A stretch of 64,000 nucleotides of DNA, taken from CAJCJE01 sp963818685. GTDB taxonomy: Bacteria; Actinomycetota; Actinomycetes; Mycobacteriales; Pseudonocardiaceae. Location: contig CAWFTJ010000001.1 in assembly GCA_963818685.1 (NCBI GenBank), positions 558,001 through 622,000 of the forward strand, written 5' to 3'. The notes beneath the pieces are model-generated. The model worked only from the letters and a program-made list of their open reading frames with translations, had not been told where the DNA came from and did no database searches. This document shows, piece after piece, positions 30,154 through 38,999 of the stretch (position 1 is the first letter of the stretch; every line of letters begins with the position of its first letter). The position numbers and the translations under genes are program-made.

Positions 30154-31101
30154 TCAGAGGTTGGCGGCCTCGTCGGCGAGCACGAGGTCGTAGAGGCGTT
30201 CAAGGCGCTCACGACTGACGTCGTTGACCGGGGTGTAGGTGGTCAGGCGCATCTCGGAGCGCGGACCGAACCAGAGGTGGGTGTAGTCGAGTTGGAGTTC
30301 GCCGACCTCGTCGTTGGCGTAGCGCTTGGTCAGGTTCTCCGGGGCCTTCACCTCGTGCTGGTCCCAGATGGCCACGAACTCCGGCGATTCCTCGCGCAGC
30401 CGCTTCACAAGGCACTTCCAGCTGGGCTCCGCGACGTGGCTGGCCATGGAGGCGCGGAACTGAGCGACGAGGCGCGGGGCTGCGCAGTCCCATTCGATGA
30501 TCCGGGCGCGCCAGCGGGGATCGGTGAAGGCGAGCAGCAGCGAGTTGCGCTCCTCGAACGGCAGGTGGTCGAGGCCGCCGACCATCCGGTTGTAGCTGCG
30601 GTTGTAGGCAAGGATGTCCAGCCGCGCGTTGGTGACCATGGCGGGCAGCGGTTCGAGCTGGCGCAGCATCAGCTGGATGGCGGGCGAGATCGCGCGGCAC
30701 TCCTTCTGCACCGGCGGCTCGGGCTGGCCGGCCAGGGTGAACAGGTGCGCACGCTCGTACGGGTCGAGTTGCAGGGTGTTCGCGATCGCGGTCAGCACCT
30801 GGTCGGAGGCGTGGATGTCGCGGCCCTGTTCCAGCCACGTGTACCAGGTCACACCGACCCCGGCGAGCTGCGCGACCTCCTCGCGGCGCAGGCCGGGCGT
30901 GCGGCGGCGACCCCCGACCGGCAGGCCGACCTGGTGCGGGGAGATGCGTTCACGGCGGCTGCGCAGGAAGTCGGCGAATTCGTGTCGGCGCACGTCGGCG
31001 GGCCGTTGTCCCTCGCGCTGCGATGGCGGCGGGAGGGTGGGCGGCAGGCCGACGTCGATCGCTGTCGGCAGCGTGGTCCTCGGCCGCATGAACGTCGTCA
31101 T
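30154..31101 (-). CDS. XRE-type regulator with MmyB-like ligand domain
   Basis: A 315-residue regulator. The helix-turn-helix is TPGLRREEVAQLAGVGVTWY ... LEQGRDIHASDQVLTAIANT at about 60-110, and the rest is the MmyB-like PAS-related domain (MVTNARLDILAYNRSYNRMV, RSEMRLTTYTPVNDVSRERL). ATG 31101 is chosen with GGTGG just upstream. It faces an MFS exporter across a region holding two CTGGTACCAG palindromes, so it probably represses both itself and the exporter. Confidence 0.88.
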   Translation of the reverse strand: MTTFMRPRTTLPTAIDVGLPPTLPPPSQREGQRPADVRRHEFADFLRSRRERISPHQVGLPVGGRRRTPGLRREEVAQLAGVGVTWYTWLEQGRDIHASDQVLTAIANTLQLDPYERAHLFTLAGQPEPPVQKECRAISPAIQLMLRQLEPLPAMVTNARLDILAYNRSYNRMVGGLDHLPFEERNSLLLAFTDPRWRARIIEWDCAAPRLVAQFRASMASHVAEPSWKCLVKRLREESPEFVAIWDQHEVKAPENLTKRYANDEVGELQLDYTHLWFGPRSEMRLTTYTPVNDVSRERLERLYDLVLADEAANL

Positions 31102-31125
31102 GCCACCATGATGCAACAGATTCGA

Positions 31126-31176
31126 ACCTGGTACCAGGTAGTCGCACTACCAGGATAACCAGACTCCTGGTACCAG
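31126..31176. promoter_or_regulatory. two CTGGTACCAG operators
   Basis: ACCTGGTACCAGGT (31126-31139) is a perfect 14-bp palindrome; CTGGTACCAG recurs at 31167-31176, centres 39 bp apart. TACCAG and AACCAG half-sites lie between them. The pair fills the gap between the XRE regulator and the MFS gene. Confidence 0.85.
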
Positions 31177-31203
31177 TTTAAATCCGGGCGCATCGTGGTG
31201 CCC

Positions 31204-32688
31204 ATGACAACCAACGTCGAGGTCGCACCGGACATCCCGGCGCACACCGCTCGTCACCGGGCTGCTGCCACGACAGCGACAGGTAGTACCCGGCAGAGCC
31301 CGGCTGGCCTGACCTCGGCCGGCCTGATCACCGTCCTCATCGGCGCGGCCCTGCCGATCATCGACTTCTTCATCGTCAACGTCGCCCTGCCGACCATCGA
31401 CACCACGCTGCACGCGTCCACCGCGACGCTGGAGCTGGTGGTGGCCGGTTACGGCATCGCCTACGCCCTGCTGATGGTGCTGGGCGGACGGCTCGGCGAC
31501 GCGTTCGGCAGGCGCAAGCTGTTCGCCTTCGGCCTTGCCGCCTTCACCATCACCTCGCTGGCCTGCGGAATCGCGCCGACCGCGCTGGCACTCGTGCTCG
31601 CGAGGGTGGCGCAGGGGGCGTCGTCCGCGCTGATGCTGCCGCAGGTGCTCTCCACCATCCAGGCGACGACCAAGGGCGAGCAGCGGTCTCGCGCGCTGGG
31701 CATCTACGGCGCGGTCGGCGGCATCGGCACCGTTGTCGGGCAGCTGCTCGGCGGCGCGCTGGTCTCCGCCGACGTGTTCGGCCTGAGCTGGCGGCCGATC
31801 TTCCTGGTCAACGTGCCGATCGGCCTTGTCGGCCTGCTGCTTGCCAAGCGCAACGTGCCGGAGACCCGCTCGGCCAACCCGATCGGAATCGACCGGCTCG
31901 GCACCGCGGTGCTGGCCGTGACCATGCTGACCCTGCTGATCCCACTGATGGAGGGTTCGGCCCTTGGCTGGCCGACCTGGATGTGGGTCATGCTCGCCGT
32001 GTTCCCGTTCGCGGCCGCAGCGTTCGTGCTGGTCGAGCGGCGCGCCGAGCGGGCCGGCCGGGTGCCACTGCTGCCGCCGTCGATCATGCGGATGCCGAGC
32101 ATGCGCCGAGGTCTGCTGGTGGCCGTGCCGTTCTTCGTCGGCTTCGGTGGCTTCATGTTCGTCTACGCGGTGACCCTGCAGGACGGGCTCGGCCTCGGAC
32201 CGCTCGGCTCCGGCCTCGCGCTGACCCCGATGGCGATCGGCTTCTTCTCCACCTCCCTGGTCTCCAGCAGGCTGGTGACCCGGTTCGGGTCGAAGGTGAT
32301 CCCGATGGGCACCGCCATCCAGGGCTTCGGCATCGCCACCATGATCGCGGTGACACTGGCGGAGTGGCCGCACCTGAACGTGCTGGTGCTCGCGCCGAGC
32401 ATGCTGGTCACCGGGCTGGGCCAGGGCATGGCCATGACCACCCTGTTCCGGGTCGTGCTCGCGCAGGTGCCGCAGGAGAGCGCCGGGGTGGGCAGCGGCG
32501 CGCTGGCCACCACCCAGCAGACCTCGCTCGCACTGGGCGTCGCCACCCTCGGCACCCTGTTCAGCGCGCTGAGCGCGTCCACCGTGCTGGGCATGCGCGA
32601 CGCGTTCGTGCTGGTGATGGCGGTGCAGGTGGTGCTGGCGCTGGTGATCGTGTTCGCCGGCCGCAGGCTGCCAGATCCACGCCGGTAA
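31204..32688 (+). CDS. MFS exporter, DHA2 (14-helix) family
   Basis: A 494-residue drug:proton antiporter of the EmrB/QacA type. Signatures: LPIIDFFIVNVALPTIDTTL in helix 1, GGRLGDAFGRRKLF (motif A), LARVAQGASSALMLPQVLST (motif C region), and about 14 hydrophobic helices. ATG 31204 starts a 35-residue cytosolic tail. It is controlled by the divergent XRE regulator, which would make it inducible by the exported compound. Confidence 0.9.
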   Translation: MTTNVEVAPDIPAHTARHRAAATTATGSTRQSPAGLTSAGLITVLIGAALPIIDFFIVNVALPTIDTTLHASTATLELVVAGYGIAYALLMVLGGRLGDAFGRRKLFAFGLAAFTITSLACGIAPTALALVLARVAQGASSALMLPQVLSTIQATTKGEQRSRALGIYGAVGGIGTVVGQLLGGALVSADVFGLSWRPIFLVNVPIGLVGLLLAKRNVPETRSANPIGIDRLGTAVLAVTMLTLLIPLMEGSALGWPTWMWVMLAVFPFAAAAFVLVERRAERAGRVPLLPPSIMRMPSMRRGLLVAVPFFVGFGGFMFVYAVTLQDGLGLGPLGSGLALTPMAIGFFSTSLVSSRLVTRFGSKVIPMGTAIQGFGIATMIAVTLAEWPHLNVLVLAPSMLVTGLGQGMAMTTLFRVVLAQVPQESAGVGSGALATTQQTSLALGVATLGTLFSALSASTVLGMRDAFVLVMAVQVVLALVIVFAGRRLPDPRR

Positions 32689-32706
32689 GCCGGTAATCAA
32701 GGGGAG

Positions 32707-32750
32707 GCCGACGCCCACTGTCTCCGATTCAGGAGGCGGTGGGCGTCGGC
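32707..32750. terminator. strong hairpin between convergent genes
   Basis: GCCGACGCCCAC (32707-32718) pairs perfectly with GTGGGCGTCGGC (32739-32750) over 12 bp with a 20-nt loop. The hairpin includes the last codons and stop of the minus-strand ssuD gene and lies after the MFS gene. There is no T-run, so it may act bidirectionally or protect 3' ends. Confidence 0.6.
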
Positions 32751-33880
32751 GTCAAGTCCAGCGCTTCGATCGTGGGTTCGGCCGGGTGCTGCCAGACGCC
32801 CTTGCGGCGCAACAGCGGCAGCACCCCCTCGCCGAACCAGTACGCCTCCTCAAGGTGCGGGTGGCCGGACAGGATGAACTCGTCGATGCCCAGCGCGTGA
32901 TATTCCTCGATCCGCTCTGCGACCTCGGCATGGCTGCCCACCAGCGCGGTCCCGGCCCCGCCCCGGACGAGACCGACACCGGCCCACAGGTTCGGGTAGA
33001 TCTCCAGGTTGTCCGTGCTGCCCCTGTTCAGCGCGAGCATCCGCTGCTGGCCCTCGGACTGACTCCTCAACAGTCCACTCTGGACTTCGGCGATCACGGT
33101 CGGGTCGAGCGCGTCGAGCAGGCGCTGCGCCTGCGCCCACGCGGCGGCCGAGGTGTCGCGGCTGATGACGTGCAGCCGGATACCGAAACGCAGCGTCCTG
33201 CCGTGTTCGGCCGCTGCCGCGCGCAGCAGGGCGATCTTGTCGGCTACCGCCGAGGGCGGTTCGCCCCAGGTCAGGTAGACGTCGACATGCTTGGCCGCGA
33301 CCCGAACAGCGGCGGCGGACGAGCCGCCGAAGTAGAGGGTGGGCGTCGGGTCCGGCACCCTGGCCAGCTTCGCGTCCTCGACGTGCACCTGCTGGCCATC
33401 CAGCGTCACCCGCTCGCCGCGCCACAGTCCTCTGACGACCTCCAGGAACTCGTCGGTGCGCCGATAGCGCTCGTCCTTGCTGTTGAAATCGCCGTACGCG
33501 CGCTGTTCCGCGTCTTCTCCCCCGGTCACGATGTTGATCAGCAACCGGTTCGGCGCGTGGCGCTGGAAGGTCGCGGCCATCTGCGCGGCCAGCGTCGGGG
33601 AGAGCAGACTGGGGCGGAACGCGACCAGGAACTTCAGCCGCTCGGTCGATCCGGCCAGCATGGCCGTGGTCAGCCACGCGTCCTCACACCACGCCCCGGT
33701 CGGGGTCAGTGCGCCCTCGAATCCGAGCTGTTCGGCCGCTGTCGCGATCTGGCGCAGGTAGCCAAGGCTCGCCGGCCGGTCGTTGCCGGCCGTGTTGGTG
33801 ATGTCCGTGCCGTGTCCGCCACCGACCAGGTAGCGGCTGTCGCCGTAGGTGGGCAGGAACCAGTGAAACGTCAGTGTCAT
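32729..33880 (-). CDS. ssuD: FMNH2-dependent alkanesulfonate monooxygenase SsuD/MsuD
   Basis: A 383-residue luciferase-like (TIM-barrel) enzyme that releases sulfite and an aldehyde from alkane- or methanesulfonate. SsuD landmarks are HWFLPTYGDSRYLVGGGHGT at the start, TGAWCEDAWL, NIVTGGEDAEQRAYGDF, YFGGSSAAAVRVAAKHVDVY, and SGHPHLEEAYWFGEGVLP. It is the last gene of a four-gene operon, 14 bp after the FMN reductase that supplies FMNH2. GGAG precedes the ATG. Confidence 0.93.
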   Translation of the reverse strand: MTLTFHWFLPTYGDSRYLVGGGHGTDITNTAGNDRPASLGYLRQIATAAEQLGFEGALTPTGAWCEDAWLTTAMLAGSTERLKFLVAFRPSLLSPTLAAQMAATFQRHAPNRLLINIVTGGEDAEQRAYGDFNSKDERYRRTDEFLEVVRGLWRGERVTLDGQQVHVEDAKLARVPDPTPTLYFGGSSAAAVRVAAKHVDVYLTWGEPPSAVADKIALLRAAAAEHGRTLRFGIRLHVISRDTSAAAWAQAQRLLDALDPTVIAEVQSGLLRSQSEGQQRMLALNRGSTDNLEIYPNLWAGVGLVRGGAGTALVGSHAEVAERIEEYHALGIDEFILSGHPHLEEAYWFGEGVLPLLRRKGVWQHPAEPTIEALDLTPTPTAS

Positions 33881-33894
33881 CCGCGCTCCTCAGC

Positions 33895-34449
33895 TCAGGA
33901 AGCGGCGGCCAGTGCCCGGCGGGCGTGCAAGGCAGCCGAGAACCCGTCGACAACACCGTAGAGCGGTTCGGCCGATTCCGGGGCGAGGAGTACGTCACCC
34001 ACCTCACCCACCTCGATGTGCCGGTCGAGCACGAACCAGCCCTGCACGATGTGGTGCGCGCCGAGGGAGGACAGCACCGGACGCAGCGCGTAGTCCAGCG
34101 CGAGCACGTGCGCGGGGCTGCCCCCGGTGACGACCGGCAGCACCACCTTGTCCGCGAGCGCGAACTGCGGCAGCAGGTCGAGCAGGGTTTTCAGCACCCC
34201 GCTGTACGCGGCCTTGTACACCGGCGACGCGACCACGACGCCATCCGCCTCGGCGATCGCGTCGACGACCTCGGCGATCCTCGGCTCGTGCGCGTCGGCC
34301 GAAAGCAACGCCTCGGCGGGCAGGTCGCGCACGCGCACCGTGCGCACCAGGTGCGCGTGCTCACGCAGCCGAGCGGCGATGTGCTCGGTCAGGGCGGCGG
34401 TCCGCGAACTGGCCGACGGACTGCCGGCCAGCACCACGACCGCGGCCAT
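33895..34449 (-). CDS. ssuE: NAD(P)H-dependent FMN reductase SsuE/MsuE
   Basis: A 184-residue flavodoxin-like reductase. VLAGSPSASSRTAAL binds the FMN phosphate and VVASPVYKAAYSGVLKTLLD is the SsuE-family loop. It makes free FMNH2 for the flavin-dependent monooxygenases encoded on either side. The ATG touches the upstream stop (TGATG); a GTG one codon earlier would overlap by four bases. Either way translation is coupled. Confidence 0.92.
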   Translation of the reverse strand: MAAVVVLAGSPSASSRTAALTEHIAARLREHAHLVRTVRVRDLPAEALLSADAHEPRIAEVVDAIAEADGVVVASPVYKAAYSGVLKTLLDLLPQFALADKVVLPVVTGGSPAHVLALDYALRPVLSSLGAHHIVQGWFVLDRHIEVGEVGDVLLAPESAEPLYGVVDGFSAALHARRALAAAS

Positions 34450-35690
34450 CACGTGTACCAGGTGGGTTCGGGCAGTTCACCGAGCAGCGCATACCTGCCG
34501 ACCTCGGCGCGCTTGTACGCGATCGGGTCGTGCAGGCTGTGCGTGCGGATGTTGCGCCAGAAGATGTCGAGGCCGACCGAGTTGGTCGACGCCCGCGCAC
34601 CGGTCACCTCGAAGATCCGGGTGCCGATCTCCAGTCCCGCGTCGATCGCGCGCTGCTTGGCCGCGGCGATGAGCACGGCCGCCTCGCCACGCTCAGCCGG
34701 GGTGACCGTGTCCGCGTGCGCGTTGATCGCCTCGATCGCGTCGGCGGCGCGTTCGGCGAGCGCCTCGGCCGCCCACAGCTTGGATTGCAGGTCGCCGTAG
34801 GTTTCCAGGATGTAGAACTCCTCGCGCGCGCTGTCCTTCACGTCGACGGCGTAGGGCCATGGGCGGGTGCGGTCGCGGGTGTAGGCGGTCGCGGTCTTCA
34901 GCGCGCCCTTCGCGATGCCGAGGTAGAAGTTGGTGAACACCAACTGGATCAGCGGCACGTTGAGCGTGTTGTACACGCGCGGCACGAACTCCTTGTCCAC
35001 GTAGCCGGCCGCCTGCGCCCACGGCACCCGGACCTCGGTGATGGTGACACTGCCGCTCTCGGTGAGCCGCTGGCCGAGGTTGTCCCAGTCGTCGTTGAAC
35101 ACGATGCCGTCCTGTTTCGACGGCACAATGGCAAAAATGTGCTTTTCTGTGCCCTCAAGCACGCCCTCCAGCACGGTCACGTCCGAGACCTTGCTGCCGG
35201 TGGAAAAGGACTTGCGGCCGGTGAAGACGAGTTCGTCGCCCTCGTCGCGGATGGTCAGGTCGTTGTCGCGCGGATTGACCGCGCCGCCGAAGAACCACTT
35301 GTTCACCGTGGCCTGCTCCTCGACGAACGCGATCTGCTCCGGCGTCCCGACAAGGCGCGCCGCCCAGGCCCACAGGTAGTGGTAGCCGATGAGCTGGCCG
35401 ATGGAGCCATCGCCGGTGGCGATCTCGCGGATCACCCGGTAGGCGGTCGTCCAGTTCTGGCCACCACCGCCGAACTGGGTCGGGCCGAGCAGGGTGACCA
35501 GGCCGGCATCCTTGAGCAGCTGGATCTCCGCGTACGGGGTCGCGCCATCGCGGTCGCGGCGCACCGCGTCCGTGGCCAGGATCGCGGCGACCTCGGTGGC
35601 GCGGGCCAGCCACTGCTCCGGAGTCTGCGGCGGGCGGGCGGCCCAGTCGGTCGCGCGGGTCCTCGTGTCGATCGACGTCATTTCTTCCAT
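34449..35690 (-). CDS. SfnB/MsuC-type flavin monooxygenase (acyl-CoA dehydrogenase fold)
   Basis: A 413-residue protein of the acyl-CoA dehydrogenase superfamily with the DszC/SfnB/MsuC pattern: LGPTQFGGGGQNWTTAYRVI, NPRDNDLTI, GRKSFSTGSKVSDV (flavin loop) and ITEVRVPWAQA. MsuC uses FMNH2 to oxidise methanesulfinate to methanesulfonate, which is the step needed between the neighbouring SfnG and SsuD/MsuD activities. SfnB-like roles are the alternative. An ATG three codons downstream (MTSIDTRT) is a possible start. Confidence 0.85.
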   Translation of the reverse strand: MEEMTSIDTRTRATDWAARPPQTPEQWLARATEVAAILATDAVRRDRDGATPYAEIQLLKDAGLVTLLGPTQFGGGGQNWTTAYRVIREIATGDGSIGQLIGYHYLWAWAARLVGTPEQIAFVEEQATVNKWFFGGAVNPRDNDLTIRDEGDELVFTGRKSFSTGSKVSDVTVLEGVLEGTEKHIFAIVPSKQDGIVFNDDWDNLGQRLTESGSVTITEVRVPWAQAAGYVDKEFVPRVYNTLNVPLIQLVFTNFYLGIAKGALKTATAYTRDRTRPWPYAVDVKDSAREEFYILETYGDLQSKLWAAEALAERAADAIEAINAHADTVTPAERGEAAVLIAAAKQRAIDAGLEIGTRIFEVTGARASTNSVGLDIFWRNIRTHSLHDPIAYKRAEVGRYALLGELPEPTWYT

Positions 35691-35697
35691 GTCCCTT

Positions 35698-36792
35698 TCA
35701 GGCGTTGACCGGGGTCAGTTCGGCTTCGAGTTCGCGCACGATCGGCAGCACGTGCTTGCCGAAGTACTCGACCTCCTCCAGGTAGTGCAGGAAACCGAGC
35801 AGCAGCAGGTCCACCCCGCGCTTTTTGTATTCGACGATGCGATGGGCCACTTGTTCCGGCGTGCCAATGAGCTTGCTGCGGAAGCCGTCGTTGTACTGGA
35901 CGAGATCCTCGAACGACGAGTCGGCCCACATGCCCTTGCGGTCGCCGGTCGAGCTGCCGGCCTGCTGGACCGCGTCACGGAAGCCGTGCACCGCCTCGAC
36001 ATTCGCCTTGGCGACGATCTCGCGCAGCGTCTCCCGCGCCTCCTTCTCGGTGTCCCGCGCGATGAGGAACCCGTTGAGACCGAAGCGAACCGACCGCCCG
36101 TGCGCGGCCGCTGACGCGTTGACCTCGTTGATCTGCTCGGTGACGCCGTCGAAGTCCTTGCCGTTGCTGAAATACCAGTCGGAGACCCGGCCTGCCATGG
36201 CGCGCGCGGCCGTCGAGTTGCCGCCCTGGAAGATCTCCGGATGCGGGCGCCCAGGCAGGTCGAGCGGCTTGGGCTTGAGGTCGTAGCCGTGCAACCGGTA
36301 GAAGTCGCCGGCGAACTCGGCGTTGTCCTGCGTCCAACTGGCGCGCAGCACGCGGATGAACTCCTCGGAGCGGCGGTAACGCTCGTCGTGTTCCAGCCAC
36401 GGTTCGCCCAGCGCGGTGAACTCGCCCTTGAACCAGCCACTGACCACGTTGACGGCCGCTCGGCCGCCGGAGAGGTGGTCGGCGGTGGCCACGAGCTTGG
36501 CCAGCACGCCGGGATGCCACAGTCCGGGGTGCACGGCCGCGATCACCTTGAGCCGCTGGGTGGCCAGCAACAGCGCGAGGCTGAAACTGGTCGACTCCTG
36601 CTGGTAGGCCGCGCCATAGCTGGCCATGTAGCGGACCTGCGAGAGGGCGTAGTCGAAGCCGTTGTTCTCGGCCAGCACCGCGAGGTCGCGGTTGTACTCG
36701 TAGCTCCAGTCGGTGCGCTGCTCGATGTCGCTGGTGACGAGGCCACCGCTGACGTTGGGCACCCAGTAGGCGAATTTCAGTTCCGTTGACAC
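35698..36792 (-). CDS. sfnG: dimethylsulfone monooxygenase SfnG
   Basis: A 364-residue luciferase-like FMNH2-dependent enzyme. SfnG features are KFAYWVPNVSGGLVTSDIEQ, NNGFDYALSQVRYMASYGA, NVVSGWFKGEFTALGEPWLE, GGNSTAARAMAGRVSDWYFS and GVDLLLLGFLHYLEEVEYFG. It converts dimethylsulfone to methanesulfinate and formaldehyde, the entry step of the operon. The GTG at 36792 opens the conserved part. Seven bp separate it from the next gene. Expression is probably sulfur-responsive. Confidence 0.9.
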   Translation of the reverse strand: MSTELKFAYWVPNVSGGLVTSDIEQRTDWSYEYNRDLAVLAENNGFDYALSQVRYMASYGAAYQQESTSFSLALLLATQRLKVIAAVHPGLWHPGVLAKLVATADHLSGGRAAVNVVSGWFKGEFTALGEPWLEHDERYRRSEEFIRVLRASWTQDNAEFAGDFYRLHGYDLKPKPLDLPGRPHPEIFQGGNSTAARAMAGRVSDWYFSNGKDFDGVTEQINEVNASAAAHGRSVRFGLNGFLIARDTEKEARETLREIVAKANVEAVHGFRDAVQQAGSSTGDRKGMWADSSFEDLVQYNDGFRSKLIGTPEQVAHRIVEYKKRGVDLLLLGFLHYLEEVEYFGKHVLPIVRELEAELTPVNA

Positions 36793-36878
36793 GGCACGAC
36801 TCCCAGTCTGCTTTGGACTGCCCGGTTGTTCGGCCGGGCAGCGACTTCCACGCAACCGTGCCGCGCAGGAGAAGTCAA
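36777..36878 (-). other. possible cysteine-containing leader ORF of the sulfone operon
   Basis: A 33-codon frame from TTG 36878 reads TSPARHGCVEVAARPNNRAV and ends 16 nt inside sfnG. It contains two Cys codons, and a GC-rich hairpin (CTGCCCGG/CCGGGCAG, 36818-36841) lies within it. Cysteine-sensing leader peptides are known upstream of sulfur genes in actinobacteria, but no ribosome site is clear here. Confidence 0.3.
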
Positions 36879-36940
36879 TGCGATGGAATCCCCGTCCCAG
36901 AGAAAGAGAACGGCTCGGACGCCGAACACATCGGAGCATG

Positions 36941-36960
36941 TGTATACTAGTAGGTATACA
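36941..36960. promoter_or_regulatory. dyad and -10 box, methyltransferase/sulfone operon
   Basis: TGTATAC and GTATACA form a 7-bp inverted repeat with a 6-bp spacer. On the plus strand TATACT (36943-36948) is a near-consensus -10 box, 24 bp before the methyltransferase ATG. The dyad may bind a GntR- or MarR-type regulator. Confidence 0.55.
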
Positions 36961-36972
36961 GCTGGAGGGTGG

Positions 36973-37587
36973 ATGAGCGACGAGGACGTGCACGAGTTCA
37001 ACGCGCGCGCCGCGCACTACGACACCGACTGGCTCGGCCGAAACTTTCACCGCCCGGTGCAACGCACCACGCTCGACATCGCGGCCCGGCTCGCGCCCAA
37101 TCCGCATGCGATTTTGGACGTCGGCTGCGGCACCGGCGCGCTGCTGCGCATGGCGCGGGAGCGCTTCCCGTCGGCGACCCGCACCGGCATCGACCCGGCC
37201 GAGCGGATGATCGAGGTCGCCGCGCTGGCCGATCCGACGGCGCGGCTGCACATCGCGTCAGCGCAGCGGCTTCCGTTCGGCGACAACGAGTTCGACCTGG
37301 TGCTGAGCACGAACTCGTTCCACAACTGGCCGGATCAGCGGGCCGGCATCGCCGAGATCGGCCGCGTGCTGACCGACGGCGGCACGCTCGTGCTGGTCGA
37401 CCCGTTCGCGATCGGCGCGCTACTGCCGTGGGCCACGCTGGTCGGCAAGCGGAATCGCCTGCGCACCAAGGCCGACGTCGAGGCGATGCTGGGTGCGGCG
37501 GGGCTGCGGTGCACCGGGTGGCAGCCGGTCATCGGGATTGGGCCGGCCCCGATGATTCACGCGGTGACCGCCTCCTCCTCCCGCTGA
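36973..37587 (+). CDS. class I SAM-dependent methyltransferase
   Basis: A 204-residue methyltransferase. Motif I is AILDVGCGTGALLRMA, with TRTGIDPAERMIEVA as the following acidic strand and FDLVLSTNSFHNWPDQRAGI as motifs II/III. GGAGGG lies 5 nt before the ATG. It is divergent from the sulfone operon; its substrate is not apparent. The last 31 bp overlap the convergent symporter gene. Confidence 0.88.
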   Translation: MSDEDVHEFNARAAHYDTDWLGRNFHRPVQRTTLDIAARLAPNPHAILDVGCGTGALLRMARERFPSATRTGIDPAERMIEVAALADPTARLHIASAQRLPFGDNEFDLVLSTNSFHNWPDQRAGIAEIGRVLTDGGTLVLVDPFAIGALLPWATLVGKRNRLRTKADVEAMLGAAGLRCTGWQPVIGIGPAPMIHAVTASSSR

Positions 37588-38999
37588 CGCGGCGCACCGC
37601 CGACGAGTCGCTCGACAACGCCGCCGACCGCGACCACCACGATGTTCACACCCAAGCCGACGATGCCCACGTCGAACGTGCCGAACAGGGTCGGGAACGC
37701 GAAGGTCAACAGGATCACCACGACGATGCCGACAACCATGCCGGTCATCACCGGCACCTTGCCGACCAGTCGCCGGTTGAGCAGGCCGAGGATGTTCGCC
37801 GGCGCGAGCTGCACAAGGCCGGTGTAGGTGAGCAGCAGCAGGTTGGCCAGCGCGTTGGGCAGGAAGATGCCAAGCAGCAGGGACAGGCCGACCGCGACGA
37901 CCACGGTGCCGTGGTTGACCCAGAACCGCGCGCGCTCGTTGCGCGTCCTGGCGATGTTGCGCGCGACCAGCGACGAGATCGCGATGATCATGCCGGCCGC
38001 CGGCACCATCGCGGTCGCGGTGCCGGCCACCACGATGAGGCCGGTCATCCAGCCAGGCAACGTGTTCTGGCTCAACGACAACAGGATGCCGTTGGAGTTC
38101 GTCTTCGGCGAGAGCACCAGGATGGCCGCGAAACCGATGATCATCGGAATGAGGATGGCCACCTCGTAGAGCGGCAGGAAGATGTAGTTGCGGCGCAACG
38201 ACTTCGGGTTGCGCGCCGCGAAGATGCTCGGCCAGCTGTGCGGAAGGCAGATGAACGCGACGCCGATCGCGCTGACGAACATGTTGGTGATGAACCAGGT
38301 CGTGTCGTGCGAGCCCGCGTGCACGGTGAGCATGGCCGGGTGCAGCTGCTGGACGCGGTGGAAGACACCGGTGATGCCGCCCGCGAAGTGCAGCGGGATC
38401 GCGATCAACAGCACGACCAACACGACCAGCATGATCGCGTCCTTGAAGTAGGACGTCACCGCAACGCCGCGCAGGCCGGTCCAGAGCACGAACGCGATCA
38501 GGAAAACGCAGCCGATGACCATGCTCAGCGTCGCCGAGGCGGCGTTGCCGGTGAGCAGCTTGACGATCAGGCCGAGGCCGGTGATCTGCAACTGGAGGTA
38601 CGGCAGCACGAACACCACGCCGATGACCGCGGACAGCGTGCCGAGCGCCTTGCTGTCGAAGCGGTCCTCTAGAAAGTCGCCCTGGGTCAGGTAGCCGCGC
38701 GTCTTGCCGAGTGTCCACACGCGGCGGGCGAGGAAGAACAACACACAGTAGCCGACCGGCAGGTAGGGCAGCGAGTAGAAGACCGCGGCGCCGTTGGAGA
38801 ACGCGAGGCCAGCCAGGCCGAGAAAGGTGAACGTGGTGAAGAGTTCGCCCGCCTGTAGGAACCACATGGTGTACGCGCCGTAGCGGCGACCGCCGACCGT
38901 CCACTCGGACAGGTCGCGGACCGGCCTGCGCCTGCCGACGAACCCGAGCACACCGATGATGACGATGCCGACGATGGCGAAGATCAGCGGAGTACTCAT
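37557..38999 (-). CDS. sodium:solute symporter (SSS family)
   Basis: A 480-residue transporter with about 13 membrane helices. SSS landmarks: the unwound first helices EWTVGGRRYGAYTMWFLQAG, GYLTQGDFLEDRFDSKALG, and the AGTATAMVPAAGMIIAISSL segment. Short Arg/Glu-rich tail. It overlaps its DUF3311 partner by four bases, the usual pairing. The neighbouring amidohydrolase suggests it imports an acyl-amino acid or amide that the enzyme then hydrolyses; this is inference. Confidence 0.9.
   Translation of the reverse strand: MSTPLIFAIVGIVIIGVLGFVGRRRPVRDLSEWTVGGRRYGAYTMWFLQAGELFTTFTFLGLAGLAFSNGAAVFYSLPYLPVGYCVLFFLARRVWTLGKTRGYLTQGDFLEDRFDSKALGTLSAVIGVVFVLPYLQLQITGLGLIVKLLTGNAASATLSMVIGCVFLIAFVLWTGLRGVAVTSYFKDAIMLVVLVVLLIAIPLHFAGGITGVFHRVQQLHPAMLTVHAGSHDTTWFITNMFVSAIGVAFICLPHSWPSIFAARNPKSLRRNYIFLPLYEVAILIPMIIGFAAILVLSPKTNSNGILLSLSQNTLPGWMTGLIVVAGTATAMVPAAGMIIAISSLVARNIARTRNERARFWVNHGTVVVAVGLSLLLGIFLPNALANLLLLTYTGLVQLAPANILGLLNRRLVGKVPVMTGMVVGIVVVILLTFAFPTLFGTFDVGIVGLGVNIVVVAVGGVVERLVGGAPRQREEEAVTA

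Noticed and set aside
36793..36972. SAM riboswitch before the sulfone operon
   Set aside because: Only a single simple hairpin is seen, without the multi-helix core or conserved loops.
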